Shown here piece after piece: positions 16,453 to 24,302 of a DNA stretch of 64,000 nucleotides. Numbering within the stretch: the first letter of the stretch is position 1; each line of letters begins with the position of its first letter. The position numbers and the translations under genes are program-made. The notes beneath the pieces are model-generated. The model was not told the DNA's origin. It made no database searches and saw nothing but the letters and a program-made list of their open reading frames with translations. Location: contig CAZYWK010000009.1 in NCBI GenBank assembly GCA_964651825.1, positions 5,993 to 69,992 of the forward strand. Direction: 5' to 3'. Origin of the DNA: Sva-07 sp964651825 (GTDB lineage: Bacteria > Actinomycetota > Acidimicrobiia > Acidimicrobiales > Ilumatobacteraceae).

Positions 16453-18941
16453 GCCGGCACCCGCTGGCCGCGTTCGGTCATCCACACCGGAGTGGTGTGC
16501 ACGTCGGGCACGTTGACGAACTCGACGAAGTGCGCCAGCCGGTCCGGATCGTCGAGGGTCGCCTTCCACTCGCACTCGTAACCACCGACGTGGCGCTCGA
16601 CGTCGGCGTCCATGTCGGCGCACAACCCGAGGGAGTCGTCGAAGACCACCGCTCGCAGCTGATCGAGGCCACCGTCCAACGCTTCGAGCCACGTGGAGGT
16701 GCGTTGCAGCCGGTCGGCGGTGCGGATGTAGAACATCAGGAACCGGTCGATGGCCGTCACGAGCTCGTCGTCGGACAGGTCGGTGGCCAGCAGGTCGGCG
16801 TGGCGAGGGCTGCGGCCTCCGTTGCCACCGACGTAGAGGTTCCAGCCGTGCTCGGTGGCGATCACGCCGACGTCCTTGCTCTGGGCCTCGGCGCACTCGC
16901 GGGCACAGCCCGACACACCCATCTTGATCTTGTGCGGCGACCGCAACCCGCGGTAGCGCTGCTCGAGGAGGATCGCCATGCCGACCGAGTCCTGCACGCC
17001 GTAGCGACACCACGTGGACCCGACGCACGACTTCACCGTGCGCAGCGACTTGCCGTACGCCTGACCCGACTCCATGCCGGCGTCGATCACCCGGCGCCAG
17101 ATCGCCGGCAGGTCGTGGAGCTGCGCGCCGAGCAGGTCGATGCGTTGTCCTCCGGTGATCTTGGTGTAGAGCCCGAAGTCTCTGGCGATCGTGCCGAGTG
17201 CGATCAGCTGGTCCGGTGTGATCTCGCCGCCGGGAACTCGCGGCACGACCGAGTACGTGCCGTTGCGTTGCATGTTGGCCAGGTGCAAGTCGTTGGTGTC
17301 CTGGAGCGACGCCTGGTCGCCACCGAGCACGTAGCTGCCCGACAGCGACGAGAGGATCGACGCGACCGTGGGGCGACAGATCTCGCATCCCCGGCCGCGC
17401 CCGTGGGCCCGCAGGACATCGGCCCACGATCGGTGGCCGTGATAGCGGACCAGCTCGTAGAGGTCGCGCCGGGACTGGTCGAAGTGCTCGCACAGCGCGT
17501 CCGACACTTCGACGCCGAGCGCTGCCAGCTCGGTGCGGATGAGGGAGGTGACCGCCGGGACGCATCCGCCGCAGCTCGTGCCGGCGCACGTCGAGCCCTT
17601 CACGTCGCCGAGCGTGACGCACCCGCCGGCCACGGCGCGTCGGATCGTTCCCACGCTCACCGCGTTGCAGCTGCAGAGCAGCGCGGCGTCGGGGAGCGCT
17701 CCTTCGGCCGGCGGTCGCACCGAGGCGGGGAGGAGGTAGGCGGGCAGGTCGTCGGGTTGGGTGGCGAGACCGAGCGTGATGGCGGTGAGGAGCTCGTAGC
17801 CGGACGTGTCGCCGACGAACGCCCCGCCGACGAGCGCGCCGGTCGACGCGTCGAGGGCGAGCCGGCGGAAGATCTTGTTCACGGGATCGCTGTAGACCAA
17901 CTCGTCGATCCCGTCGCCGGCGGCGTTGCTCTGCCCGAAGCTGGCGACGTCGACGCCGAGCAGCTTCAGCTTCGTCGACAGGTCGCTGCCGCGGTACGTA
18001 CCGTCGCCGCCGGTCAACCGGCGAGCGAGCGCGGCCGCCATCTCGTAGCCGGGCGCGACGAGCCCATAGATCCGGCCCTCGTGGAGCGCGACCTCCCCGA
18101 TGGCCCACACGTGGTCGACGCTCGTTCGCAGCGTGTCGTCGACGACGACGCCGCCGCGTTCGCCGACCTCGATCCCGGATCGGCGGGCGACGTCGTCGCG
18201 CGGACGTACTCCGGCGGAGAAGACCACGATGTCGCACGGGTAGGTCGTGCCGTCGGCCATCTCCAGCGCGCACACCCGGCCGCCGTCGTCGGCGACGAAG
18301 TGATCGGGCCCGACGCCGCAGTGCAGGTCGACGCCGAGCGCATCGACCCAACGAGCGAGCATTCGGCCACCGCCTTCTCCGAGCTGCTGGGGCATCGGGT
18401 ACGGGGCCATCTCGACGACGTGGACGTCGAGGCCCAGCGCCTGCAGCGCGCTGGCGGCCTCGAGGCCGAGCAGACCGCCGCCGACGACCAGGCCGGTGGT
18501 ACGCCCCGGATGCGTCGCCCAGTCACGGATCTGCTCGAGGTCGTCGATCGTGCGGTACACGAAGCACCCGTTCAGCTCGTGGCCACTGATCGGTGGGACG
18601 AACGGGTACGAGCCCGTTGCCAGCACGACGTCGTCGTAGGCGACCAGGGAACCGTCGTCGAGGATCGCCTTGCCGCTCACATGGTCGATCTCCTCGACGA
18701 GACGGCCGAAGCGGTAGTCGACCCGATCGCCCGCGAGCAGTGCTTCATCGACGAGCCGGAGGTCCTGTTCGCTCCGGCCGCTGAACCAACTCGTCAGTGC
18801 GACGCGGTCGTACGCGGGGCGCGACTCTTCACCGATCACCGTGATGGCGATCGATCGATCGGCGTCGGCCGCGAGCAGCTCGTCGACGAAGCGCTGGCCG
18901 ACCATGCCGTTGCCGACCACGAGAACCTGGCGTCTGTCCAC
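16449..18941 (-). CDS. nirB: nitrite reductase [NAD(P)H] large subunit
   Basis: An 830-residue multidomain enzyme reducing nitrite to ammonium with NAD(P)H. Domains in order are an FAD/NAD(P)H reductase (VLVVGNGMVGQRFVDEL at the start, GLVVGGGLLGLEAASAL near residue 150), a BFD-like [2Fe-2S] domain (CSCNAVSVGTIRRA and CAGTSCGGCVP near residues 420-465), then the sirohaem/[4Fe-4S] sulfite-nitrite reductase domains with cluster ligands in KSCVGSTWCRYGV and GVSGCARECAEAQ. Length is typical. It is first in the cluster and uses a GTG start. With nirD, nnaR and nasA it makes a complete nitrate-to-ammonium path without a transporter gene in view. Confidence 0.95.
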   Translation of the reverse strand: MDRRQVLVVGNGMVGQRFVDELLAADADRSIAITVIGEESRPAYDRVALTSWFSGRSEQDLRLVDEALLAGDRVDYRFGRLVEEIDHVSGKAILDDGSLVAYDDVVLATGSYPFVPPISGHELNGCFVYRTIDDLEQIRDWATHPGRTTGLVVGGGLLGLEAASALQALGLDVHVVEMAPYPMPQQLGEGGGRMLARWVDALGVDLHCGVGPDHFVADDGGRVCALEMADGTTYPCDIVVFSAGVRPRDDVARRSGIEVGERGGVVVDDTLRTSVDHVWAIGEVALHEGRIYGLVAPGYEMAAALARRLTGGDGTYRGSDLSTKLKLLGVDVASFGQSNAAGDGIDELVYSDPVNKIFRRLALDASTGALVGGAFVGDTSGYELLTAITLGLATQPDDLPAYLLPASVRPPAEGALPDAALLCSCNAVSVGTIRRAVAGGCVTLGDVKGSTCAGTSCGGCVPAVTSLIRTELAALGVEVSDALCEHFDQSRRDLYELVRYHGHRSWADVLRAHGRGRGCEICRPTVASILSSLSGSYVLGGDQASLQDTNDLHLANMQRNGTYSVVPRVPGGEITPDQLIALGTIARDFGLYTKITGGQRIDLLGAQLHDLPAIWRRVIDAGMESGQAYGKSLRTVKSCVGSTWCRYGVQDSVGMAILLEQRYRGLRSPHKIKMGVSGCARECAEAQSKDVGVIATEHGWNLYVGGNGGRSPRHADLLATDLSDDELVTAIDRFLMFYIRTADRLQRTSTWLEALDGGLDQLRAVVFDDSLGLCADMDADVERHVGGYECEWKATLDDPDRLAHFVEFVNVPDVHTTPVWMTERGQRVPA

Positions 18942-19124
18942 GCCGACGACTCGACCACAACCGCGTTACCCCGTGATTCCTCGAACATGACGGTTGAGGG
19001 TCCAACGCATCGCCGCGGGTCGGCCGCCACCGTGCGTTCCCTCACAACGCGGCGTGCTCGATGTGAGACGGCGCAAGGTGATTGCGGGAGAGCCGAATCG
19101 GCGACCCGCTATCCTCAACGGTTC
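18942..19124. promoter_or_regulatory. divergent promoter region between nirB and the telA operon
   Basis: This 183-bp gap must hold the promoters for both divergent operons. On the plus strand TATCCT (19110-19115) lies 9 nt before the ATG at 19125. I could not find a convincing -10 or a clear GlnR- or NnaR-type palindrome on the nirB side. Confidence 0.45.
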
Positions 19125-19880
19125 ATGACCGGTTGGGGCAAGGCGGTGCTCACCTACCCGCCGACGTGGCTCGCGGCGATCGTCCTCGGCGCGACCGTGT
19201 GGCTGGTGTTGACGGTCATCGACCCGCCGCCCGTGATGGTCGTGGTCCTCGTCGTGTTGGCGGTGTTGGCGGTGATCGCGTGGCCGTTCACGATGTCGGC
19301 CACCGGCACGCTCGCCAAGTTGCAGTTCGAGGTGCCCCGTGTCGAAGAGGTCGACCCGGTCGAGGTCGCCAAGCTGCGCGCCGAGCTCGGAGCGCTCGCC
19401 GACACCCAGCCGGCCGAGCAACTCGAAGCGCTGCTCCAGAAGCGTCAGAGCCTGATCAACGTGCTGCAACGCCGGCTCGATGCGGGCGAGCTCACCTACG
19501 CCCGGTATCTCGCCACGTCACAGCAGGTGTTCGCGGCTGCGCTCGACAACCTGCGCGAGGTCGAAGTGGCCTCGGAGAGCATCAGCACGATCGACGAGAC
19601 CTACATCGATCGGCGCCTCGCCGAGCTGACCGGCGACGACAGCGACGCCGACTCCGCGGCCCGCGAGCGAGCGACGCTCGAGCGACGCCGCGAGCTGCGC
19701 CACACCCAACGGCGGCGGATCGCCCAGCTGCTCGCCCAGAACGAGTCCGCGCTGACCGCACTCGATCGCACCACCACCGCCCTCGCCGACGTCCCGATCG
19801 GCAAGAAGCCCGAAGACGCCGACGCGGCGATGGCCGAACTCGAAGCGCTCGCCGACCGCACCGGTCACTACGCCACCTGA
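19125..19880 (+). CDS. XpaC-like membrane-anchored coiled-coil protein
   Basis: A 251-residue protein with two hydrophobic helices close to the N-terminus (about residues 15-31 and 37-55), followed by a long charged helical region rich in Glu, Arg and Leu (about 70-235). The layout and its place directly before telA match XpaC-type proteins (annotated as 5-bromo-4-chloroindolyl phosphate hydrolysis proteins), which are commonly paired with TelA in Firmicutes and Actinobacteria. No enzymatic motif is visible. The ATG follows TATCCT at 9 nt. Only 10 bp separate it from telA. The XpaC name rests more on context and architecture than on clear motifs. Confidence 0.6.
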   Translation: MTGWGKAVLTYPPTWLAAIVLGATVWLVLTVIDPPPVMVVVLVVLAVLAVIAWPFTMSATGTLAKLQFEVPRVEEVDPVEVAKLRAELGALADTQPAEQLEALLQKRQSLINVLQRRLDAGELTYARYLATSQQVFAAALDNLREVEVASESISTIDETYIDRRLAELTGDDSDADSAARERATLERRRELRHTQRRRIAQLLAQNESALTALDRTTTALADVPIGKKPEDADAAMAELEALADRTGHYAT

Positions 19881-19890
19881 AGGAACGACG

Positions 19891-21120
19891 ATGACCAACA
19901 CCGCCACGACCACCCCGCTGCACCTCGTGCTCGACGTTCCGTCGTCACCGGCCGAGTTGGCGCTCCCCGAGCCCGAACCCACCGACGCGCTCCGGGCCCA
20001 GGCCGACGCCCAGGTCGCCCAGCTGCTCACGATCGATCCGGCCGACGACGAGGCCCGTACGGCCGCCCGCGCCGCGGTCGACGCGATGGGCCGCGATCTG
20101 CAGACCCGGTCCGCCACGCGGAGCCGGATGCTGCAGGCCCCGCTGAAGGAGCTGTCGCACGGCACCGAGGACGGCGGTGAGGTCGCCAAGTCGCTGTCCG
20201 ACCTGCGCATCGAGGTGGAAAAGCTCGACCCGTCGAGCCTCGACACCGACGCCGGATGGTTCACCCGGTTCCTCGGCAAGATCCCCGGGGTCGGCACACC
20301 GCTGAAGCGCTACTTCATGCGCTACGAGAGCTCGCAGATCCAGATCGACTCGATCGTGAAGTCGCTGGAGAAGGGCCGCGACCAGCTCAAGCGGGACAAC
20401 GTCACCCTCGGCGACGACCAGCAGCAGATGCGCGAGCTGACCCACGGGCTCACCGACCAGGTCGCGCTCGCCCAGGCCCTCGACGCCGCCGTCGTCGACA
20501 AGCTCGCCACCGAGATCGGCCCCGACGATCCCCGGCGTCAGTTCGTCGAGGAGGACATCCTCTTCGCGCTCCGCCAGCGCACCCTCGATCTGCAGCAACA
20601 GCTGGCGGTCAACCAGCAGGGCGTGCTGGCGATCGAGATCATCATCCGCAACAACCGCGAGCTGATCCGTGGCGTCGACCGGGCGCTCGACGTGACGATC
20701 AGCGCCTTGCAGGTGGCGGTCACCGTGGCGCTGGGCCTGGCCCACCAGAAGCTCGTGCTCGACAAGATCGAGGCGATCAACAGCACAACGTCGGCGATGA
20801 TCGCCGGCACCGCCGAGCGGCTGAAGACGCAGGGCACGCAGATCCACCAACAGGCGTCGAGCACGATGCTCGACATGGACGCCCTCAAGCAGTCGTTCGC
20901 CGACATCGACACGGCGCTCGACGAGATCTCGCGGTACCGCCGCGAGGCACTGCCCACGATGGCCAGCAACATCATCGAGCTCGATCAGCTGACCGCCGAC
21001 ACCGAAGCGGCCATCGAGCAGATGGAGAGCGGCACCGCCGCCACGACGCGGCTCGAGTCGGCCGGCACGGTCGACATCGGCGAGATCACTGCCGCGCCGA
21101 GCGATCGGGAGGCCGAATGA
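19891..21120 (+). CDS. telA: TelA/KlaA family toxic anion resistance protein
   Basis: A 409-residue TelA-family protein, predicted soluble and almost entirely alpha-helical. Family signatures include GWFTRFLGKIPGVGTPLKRY near residue 110, then long helices with RRQFVEEDILFALRQRTLDL and GVLAIEIIIRNNRELIRGVD. TelA proteins are named for tellurite resistance but appear more widely in envelope stress. Here it is the second gene of a four-gene operon; GGAACG precedes the ATG, and its stop overlaps the start of the lipoprotein gene. Biochemical activity is unknown for the family. Confidence 0.88.
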   Translation: MTNTATTTPLHLVLDVPSSPAELALPEPEPTDALRAQADAQVAQLLTIDPADDEARTAARAAVDAMGRDLQTRSATRSRMLQAPLKELSHGTEDGGEVAKSLSDLRIEVEKLDPSSLDTDAGWFTRFLGKIPGVGTPLKRYFMRYESSQIQIDSIVKSLEKGRDQLKRDNVTLGDDQQQMRELTHGLTDQVALAQALDAAVVDKLATEIGPDDPRRQFVEEDILFALRQRTLDLQQQLAVNQQGVLAIEIIIRNNRELIRGVDRALDVTISALQVAVTVALGLAHQKLVLDKIEAINSTTSAMIAGTAERLKTQGTQIHQQASSTMLDMDALKQSFADIDTALDEISRYRREALPTMASNIIELDQLTADTEAAIEQMESGTAATTRLESAGTVDIGEITAAPSDREAE

Positions 21121-22814
21121 TGCGGTCCCGCCCCGCTCGGGTGGTCCTCGTCGCGGCCACCGTCGCCCTCGCGCTCGTCGCTGCCGCCTGCGGGTCGGAT
21201 GACGACGGCCAGCCGCTCGACGCGGCCCAGGCTGCGCGCCAGCTCGACGAGTTGGCCGACGACATCGATTGGATCAACGCCCCCGTCACCCGGAGCGCGT
21301 CGATCCCGCCGCCGACCGGCGCCAACCTCGCCGACACGCTGCCGCCCCTCGACGGGTTCCCGTTCACCGCCGAGGCACCGGCGAGCGCCGACGAGGTGAT
21401 CGAGGTCTGGTCGTCGACGGAGAAGTCCGGCGAGGGATCCGACGGTTGGCTCCGTGAGGTCGCCGCCGACTTCAACCGAGCGGGTGTCACGCTCAGCGAC
21501 GGGTCGGTCGCCGGGGTCGATCTCCGCTACATCGCGTCGGGTACCGGGTACCAGTTCCTGGCCCAGGGCCGCGACCTGCCGCAGGCGTTCACGCCGTCGA
21601 ACGACCTGTGGGTCCAGATGGCCGCCGAGTTCCAGCCGATGACCGAGGTGCGCGAGCAGATGGTCAACAACGTCGCCGGCATCGTGATGAAGAACGAGAC
21701 GGCCGACGAGCTCCGTGACAAGTACGGCGAACTGACCCCGGAGGTCCTCGTCGACGCCGTGATCGCCGGCGACCTGGTGATGGGCTACACCGACCCGTTC
21801 GCCTCCAGCACCGGCTTGAACTTCCTGCTCACGGTCCTCGACAGCATCGCCGACGGTGATCCCGATCGGTTGACCTCGCCCGACGTGGCGAGCGTGTTCG
21901 AGCAGTTCCAGCGCCAGGTGCCCTTCGTCGCCCTCACCACGCTCCAGATGCGCGATTCGGTCGCCAACGACACCGGCACGCTCGACACGTTCGTGATGGA
22001 GTGGCAGACGTTCGCCAACACCGAGTCGCTGCAGAAGGGCTACGAGTTCATCCCGTTCGGTGTCCGCCACGACAACCCGCTGTACGCCGTGGGCGAGCTG
22101 ACGCCCACCCAGGCCGAGGCACTCGAGGCGTTCGCCGCGTTCGCCGAACAGCCCGAGTACCAGGAATCGGCCGAGGACTTCGGCTTCGACGCGCCACCGT
22201 TCGAACCGACGGTGGAAGCGCCATCCGGCTCGACGTTGATCGACGTGCAGAACGTCTGGAAGGACAAGAAGGACGGTGGCCGGCCGGTGGCCACCGTGTT
22301 CGTCGTCGACGTCAGCGGGTCGATGGAGGGCACCCGGATCAACGCCGTGCGGACGGCGATGCTGTCGGCGCGCGAGTTCATCAAGCCGACCACCGAGGTC
22401 GGCGTGGTGGAGTTCAACGACGTGGCGATGAAGCGGCTCGACATCGCGCCGTTCGATCTGAACCAGCAGGCGCGGTACGCGGCGATCTCCGAGGATCTCA
22501 GCCCGGGTGGTGGCACCGCCATGTACGACGGCATCGTGCTCGGGCTGAAGATGCTCGAGGACCAGCGGGCGCTCGATCCCGAGCTCAAGCCGATCCTCGT
22601 CGTGCTCACCGATGGTCAGACGACCGACGGGCTCACGTTCGGCGATGTCGACGACACGGTCCAGGGTCTGCGGATCCCGATCTACACCGTCGGCTTCGAG
22701 GCCGACCTGGCCGAGCTCGGCCGAGTGTCGTCGCTCGTCGAGGCGGCGAGCATCGATGCCAGCGAGGAGGACGTCGAGTTCAAGATCGCCGCGCTCTTCA
22801 ACGCCGGCGGGTAG
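21117..22814 (+). CDS. lipoprotein with solute-binding-like domain fused to a VWA domain
   Basis: A 565-residue surface lipoprotein. The signal peptide ends in a lipobox, LALVAAACGS, so the mature protein begins at a lipidated Cys near residue 22. Residues about 80-360 resemble a periplasmic-binding-protein fold (VIEVWSSTEKSGEGSDGWL, FTPSNDLWVQMAAEF, LVMGYTDPFASSTGL). Residues about 385-560 form a von Willebrand A domain with a complete MIDAS: VFVVDVSGSMEG, GGGTAMYDG and VLTDGQTTDG. The start ATGATG overlaps the telA stop, with GGGAGG just upstream; either ATG is possible. The fusion suggests a metal-dependent adhesion or ligand-capture role outside the membrane, working with TelA (inference). 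Confidence 0.8.
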   Translation: MMRSRPARVVLVAATVALALVAAACGSDDDGQPLDAAQAARQLDELADDIDWINAPVTRSASIPPPTGANLADTLPPLDGFPFTAEAPASADEVIEVWSSTEKSGEGSDGWLREVAADFNRAGVTLSDGSVAGVDLRYIASGTGYQFLAQGRDLPQAFTPSNDLWVQMAAEFQPMTEVREQMVNNVAGIVMKNETADELRDKYGELTPEVLVDAVIAGDLVMGYTDPFASSTGLNFLLTVLDSIADGDPDRLTSPDVASVFEQFQRQVPFVALTTLQMRDSVANDTGTLDTFVMEWQTFANTESLQKGYEFIPFGVRHDNPLYAVGELTPTQAEALEAFAAFAEQPEYQESAEDFGFDAPPFEPTVEAPSGSTLIDVQNVWKDKKDGGRPVATVFVVDVSGSMEGTRINAVRTAMLSAREFIKPTTEVGVVEFNDVAMKRLDIAPFDLNQQARYAAISEDLSPGGGTAMYDGIVLGLKMLEDQRALDPELKPILVVLTDGQTTDGLTFGDVDDTVQGLRIPIYTVGFEADLAELGRVSSLVEAASIDASEEDVEFKIAALFNAGG

Positions 22815-22817
22815 CCG

Positions 22818-23216
22818 ATGAAGCCGCTCGCGATCTGGCTGGCCGTCGTCGCCGTGGTGTTCGGCGCGTACGCGCTGATCACCGCCGCGACGCGTGACAC
22901 GAAGCAGGTGTTCGTGGTCGTCGACTCGTCGTTCCAGATGCGACCGGTGTGGACCGACGTGCAACTCGAGCTCGACCGGATCGACAACCAGGACCACGCC
23001 GAGTTCGCGCTCGCCACGGAGAAGCGCTTCGTGCACTCCTGGGAGCCCGAGCTGAGACTCGTCGGCATCGACGCCTTCGCTCCGTGCACCTTCGACGGTG
23101 TCGACGGCTCCCCCGAGGCGACGGACGCCGACGAACGCATCCTCATCACCACGACGGCCAACACGTGCGACACCAGTGCACTCGTCGACTGGCAGATCAT
23201 CGAGCTGGTTCCCTGA
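22818..23216 (+). CDS. small membrane-anchored protein, possible degenerate VWA strand
   Basis: A 132-residue protein with one N-terminal helix (about residues 4-24) and an extracytoplasmic domain. The first strand, KQVFVVVDSSFQMRPVW, resembles the beginning of a VWA domain with an incomplete MIDAS, but the rest is too short for a whole domain. It has two Cys residues (in FAPCTFDG and NTCDTSALVD) that could form a disulfide. It starts 3 bp after the lipoprotein stop, so it belongs to the telA operon. Function is unknown. Confidence 0.7.
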   Translation: MKPLAIWLAVVAVVFGAYALITAATRDTKQVFVVVDSSFQMRPVWTDVQLELDRIDNQDHAEFALATEKRFVHSWEPELRLVGIDAFAPCTFDGVDGSPEATDADERILITTTANTCDTSALVDWQIIELVP

Positions 23217-23259
23217 CCCGGTCCATCACGCGATGAGCCGCCAGATCGGCCTCGAGCTG

Positions 23260-23679
23260 TCACAACAGTTCGACCGCAGCGTTTGCCGTCGACGGCGCAA
23301 ACCTCGGCTTGTACCAATCCACATCTGAGCTCGCGTGCACATGGCCCTTGTCGTCGAGCCAGTGCGCTTCGGTGAACAGGTTCTCTGGTGTTTGGGGACG
23401 GCCGTAGTAGAACCAGCGCCACACGACGCGACGTGCGTGCTGTACTCGAAACGTGTGCTCGCTGAACTCCCAACCGGCCGGCGACGAGATTCGTAGCTGT
23501 TCGTTCTCCTCGAAGTCGACGACGAGTTCGTGATCCTCGGCGAGCACAGACCGCACGACGTGAAAGTTGTCTCGTGGCCGCCCGAACCAGTCGCCGAACA
23601 CACGCAGCGAACCCCGCTTCACGGTCCCGATGACGGCTTGCAGCTCGGTGACCGCGGCGTCGACTGGAGCTTGCGTCAT
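23260..23679 (-). CDS. hypothetical protein
   Basis: A 139-residue soluble protein I do not recognise. It opens MTQAPVDAAVTELQAVIG, is rich in aromatic residues (RRVVWRWFYYGRPQTPENLF, DVDWYKPRF) and has no signal peptide or membrane helix. Codon usage is less G+C-biased than in the flanking operons (codons such as TTT, GTT and CAA are commoner), which could mean later acquisition. It converges with the telA operon, 43 bp between stops. The ATG is chosen because upstream sequence reads as Arg/Pro-rich noise. Confidence 0.6.
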   Translation of the reverse strand: MTQAPVDAAVTELQAVIGTVKRGSLRVFGDWFGRPRDNFHVVRSVLAEDHELVVDFEENEQLRISSPAGWEFSEHTFRVQHARRVVWRWFYYGRPQTPENLFTEAHWLDDKGHVHASSDVDWYKPRFAPSTANAAVELL

Positions 23680-23793
23680 CTGCGCATGGTCGCCCGCGCG
23701 TGGTGTGCCCCGCAAACCGGGTGCCGTACACGGGTCATTCGTTCTGCAACGCCCGAGAACACCCGACGGCCGGCGCGCCGCATCCATCCGTCG

Positions 23794-24141
23794 TCAGGGA
23801 ACCAGCTTCGCGAGCTTGGGCAGGACGCACGGCCGGCCGGAGCAGGCGTCCCACGTCGCCAATCCACCGCTGAGCTCGCGCTGGCCGCTGATCGCACGGA
23901 GCTCACGAGCCAGCCCGAGCGCGGCGACGAGCTCCTCCGGTGTGTACGCATCCCAGAATGCCGGGTTCGACGCGGTCTCGTCGTCGATCGCCGCACCGTC
24001 GGCGCAGTTCCACCCAGCACCGTCGGCGGTTCGCGACCGCACGATCTTCACCTGTCCCATCGCGTTCACGAGGACCATTCCAGCACTGATCGGCGTACGT
24101 GTGATCTGGTCCCCGGTGACGCGAGCGAACGGCGAGGCCAT
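23794..24141 (-). CDS. hypothetical protein
   Basis: A 115-residue protein of unknown function, opening MASPFARVTGDQITRTPI and ending in a Cys-containing tail (WDACSGRPCVLPKLAKLVP). It contains EELVAALGLARELRAISG, a likely helix, and no membrane segment. It lies 114 bp upstream of the other unknown gene on the same strand and downstream of the complex I operon, separated from it by a large inverted repeat. The reading frame stays open upstream through the repeat, so the start is uncertain; the ATG at 24141 is the first good candidate. Confidence 0.5.
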   Translation of the reverse strand: MASPFARVTGDQITRTPISAGMVLVNAMGQVKIVRSRTADGAGWNCADGAAIDDETASNPAFWDAYTPEELVAALGLARELRAISGQRELSGGLATWDACSGRPCVLPKLAKLVP

Positions 24142-24220
24142 GCCGCCTTCATCGACACGCCACCCGCCCGAGTTGAGCAGAAGTCCGACCCGATGCCAGT
24201 CGCGCCGACGCGCATTCGCC

Positions 24221-24273
24221 GCCTCTGTGTCAGCCAACAGTGCAGGTTCCGTGCTGTTGGCTGACACAGAAGC
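24221..24273. repeat. 20-bp inverted repeat with 13-nt loop, candidate terminator or mobile-repeat element
   Basis: The arms at 24221-24240 and 24254-24273 match at 19 of 20 positions; the core arm is TCTGTGTCAGCCAACAG, perfectly repeated in inverse. The loop is TGCAGGTTCCGTG. It begins 30 bp past the nuoN stop, so it could fold as the 3' end hairpin of the respiratory operon. The stem is long for an intrinsic terminator and no U-tract follows, so a dispersed repeat element is the alternative. Confidence 0.7.
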
Positions 24274-24302
24274 CCTGCGGGCGGGCCCGGCCCGCGGGCG
24301 CG

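Noticed and set aside
18942..19124. Possible GlnR/NnaR box (GTAAC followed by a weak inverse match) upstream of nirB
   Set aside because: Only one half matches the GTNAC-type consensus; too weak to call.
16344..19880. A 1178-codon plus-strand open frame running through nirD/nirB into the XpaC-like gene
   Set aside because: Only the part from 19125 is real; the rest is antisense to nirB, which has full cofactor motifs.
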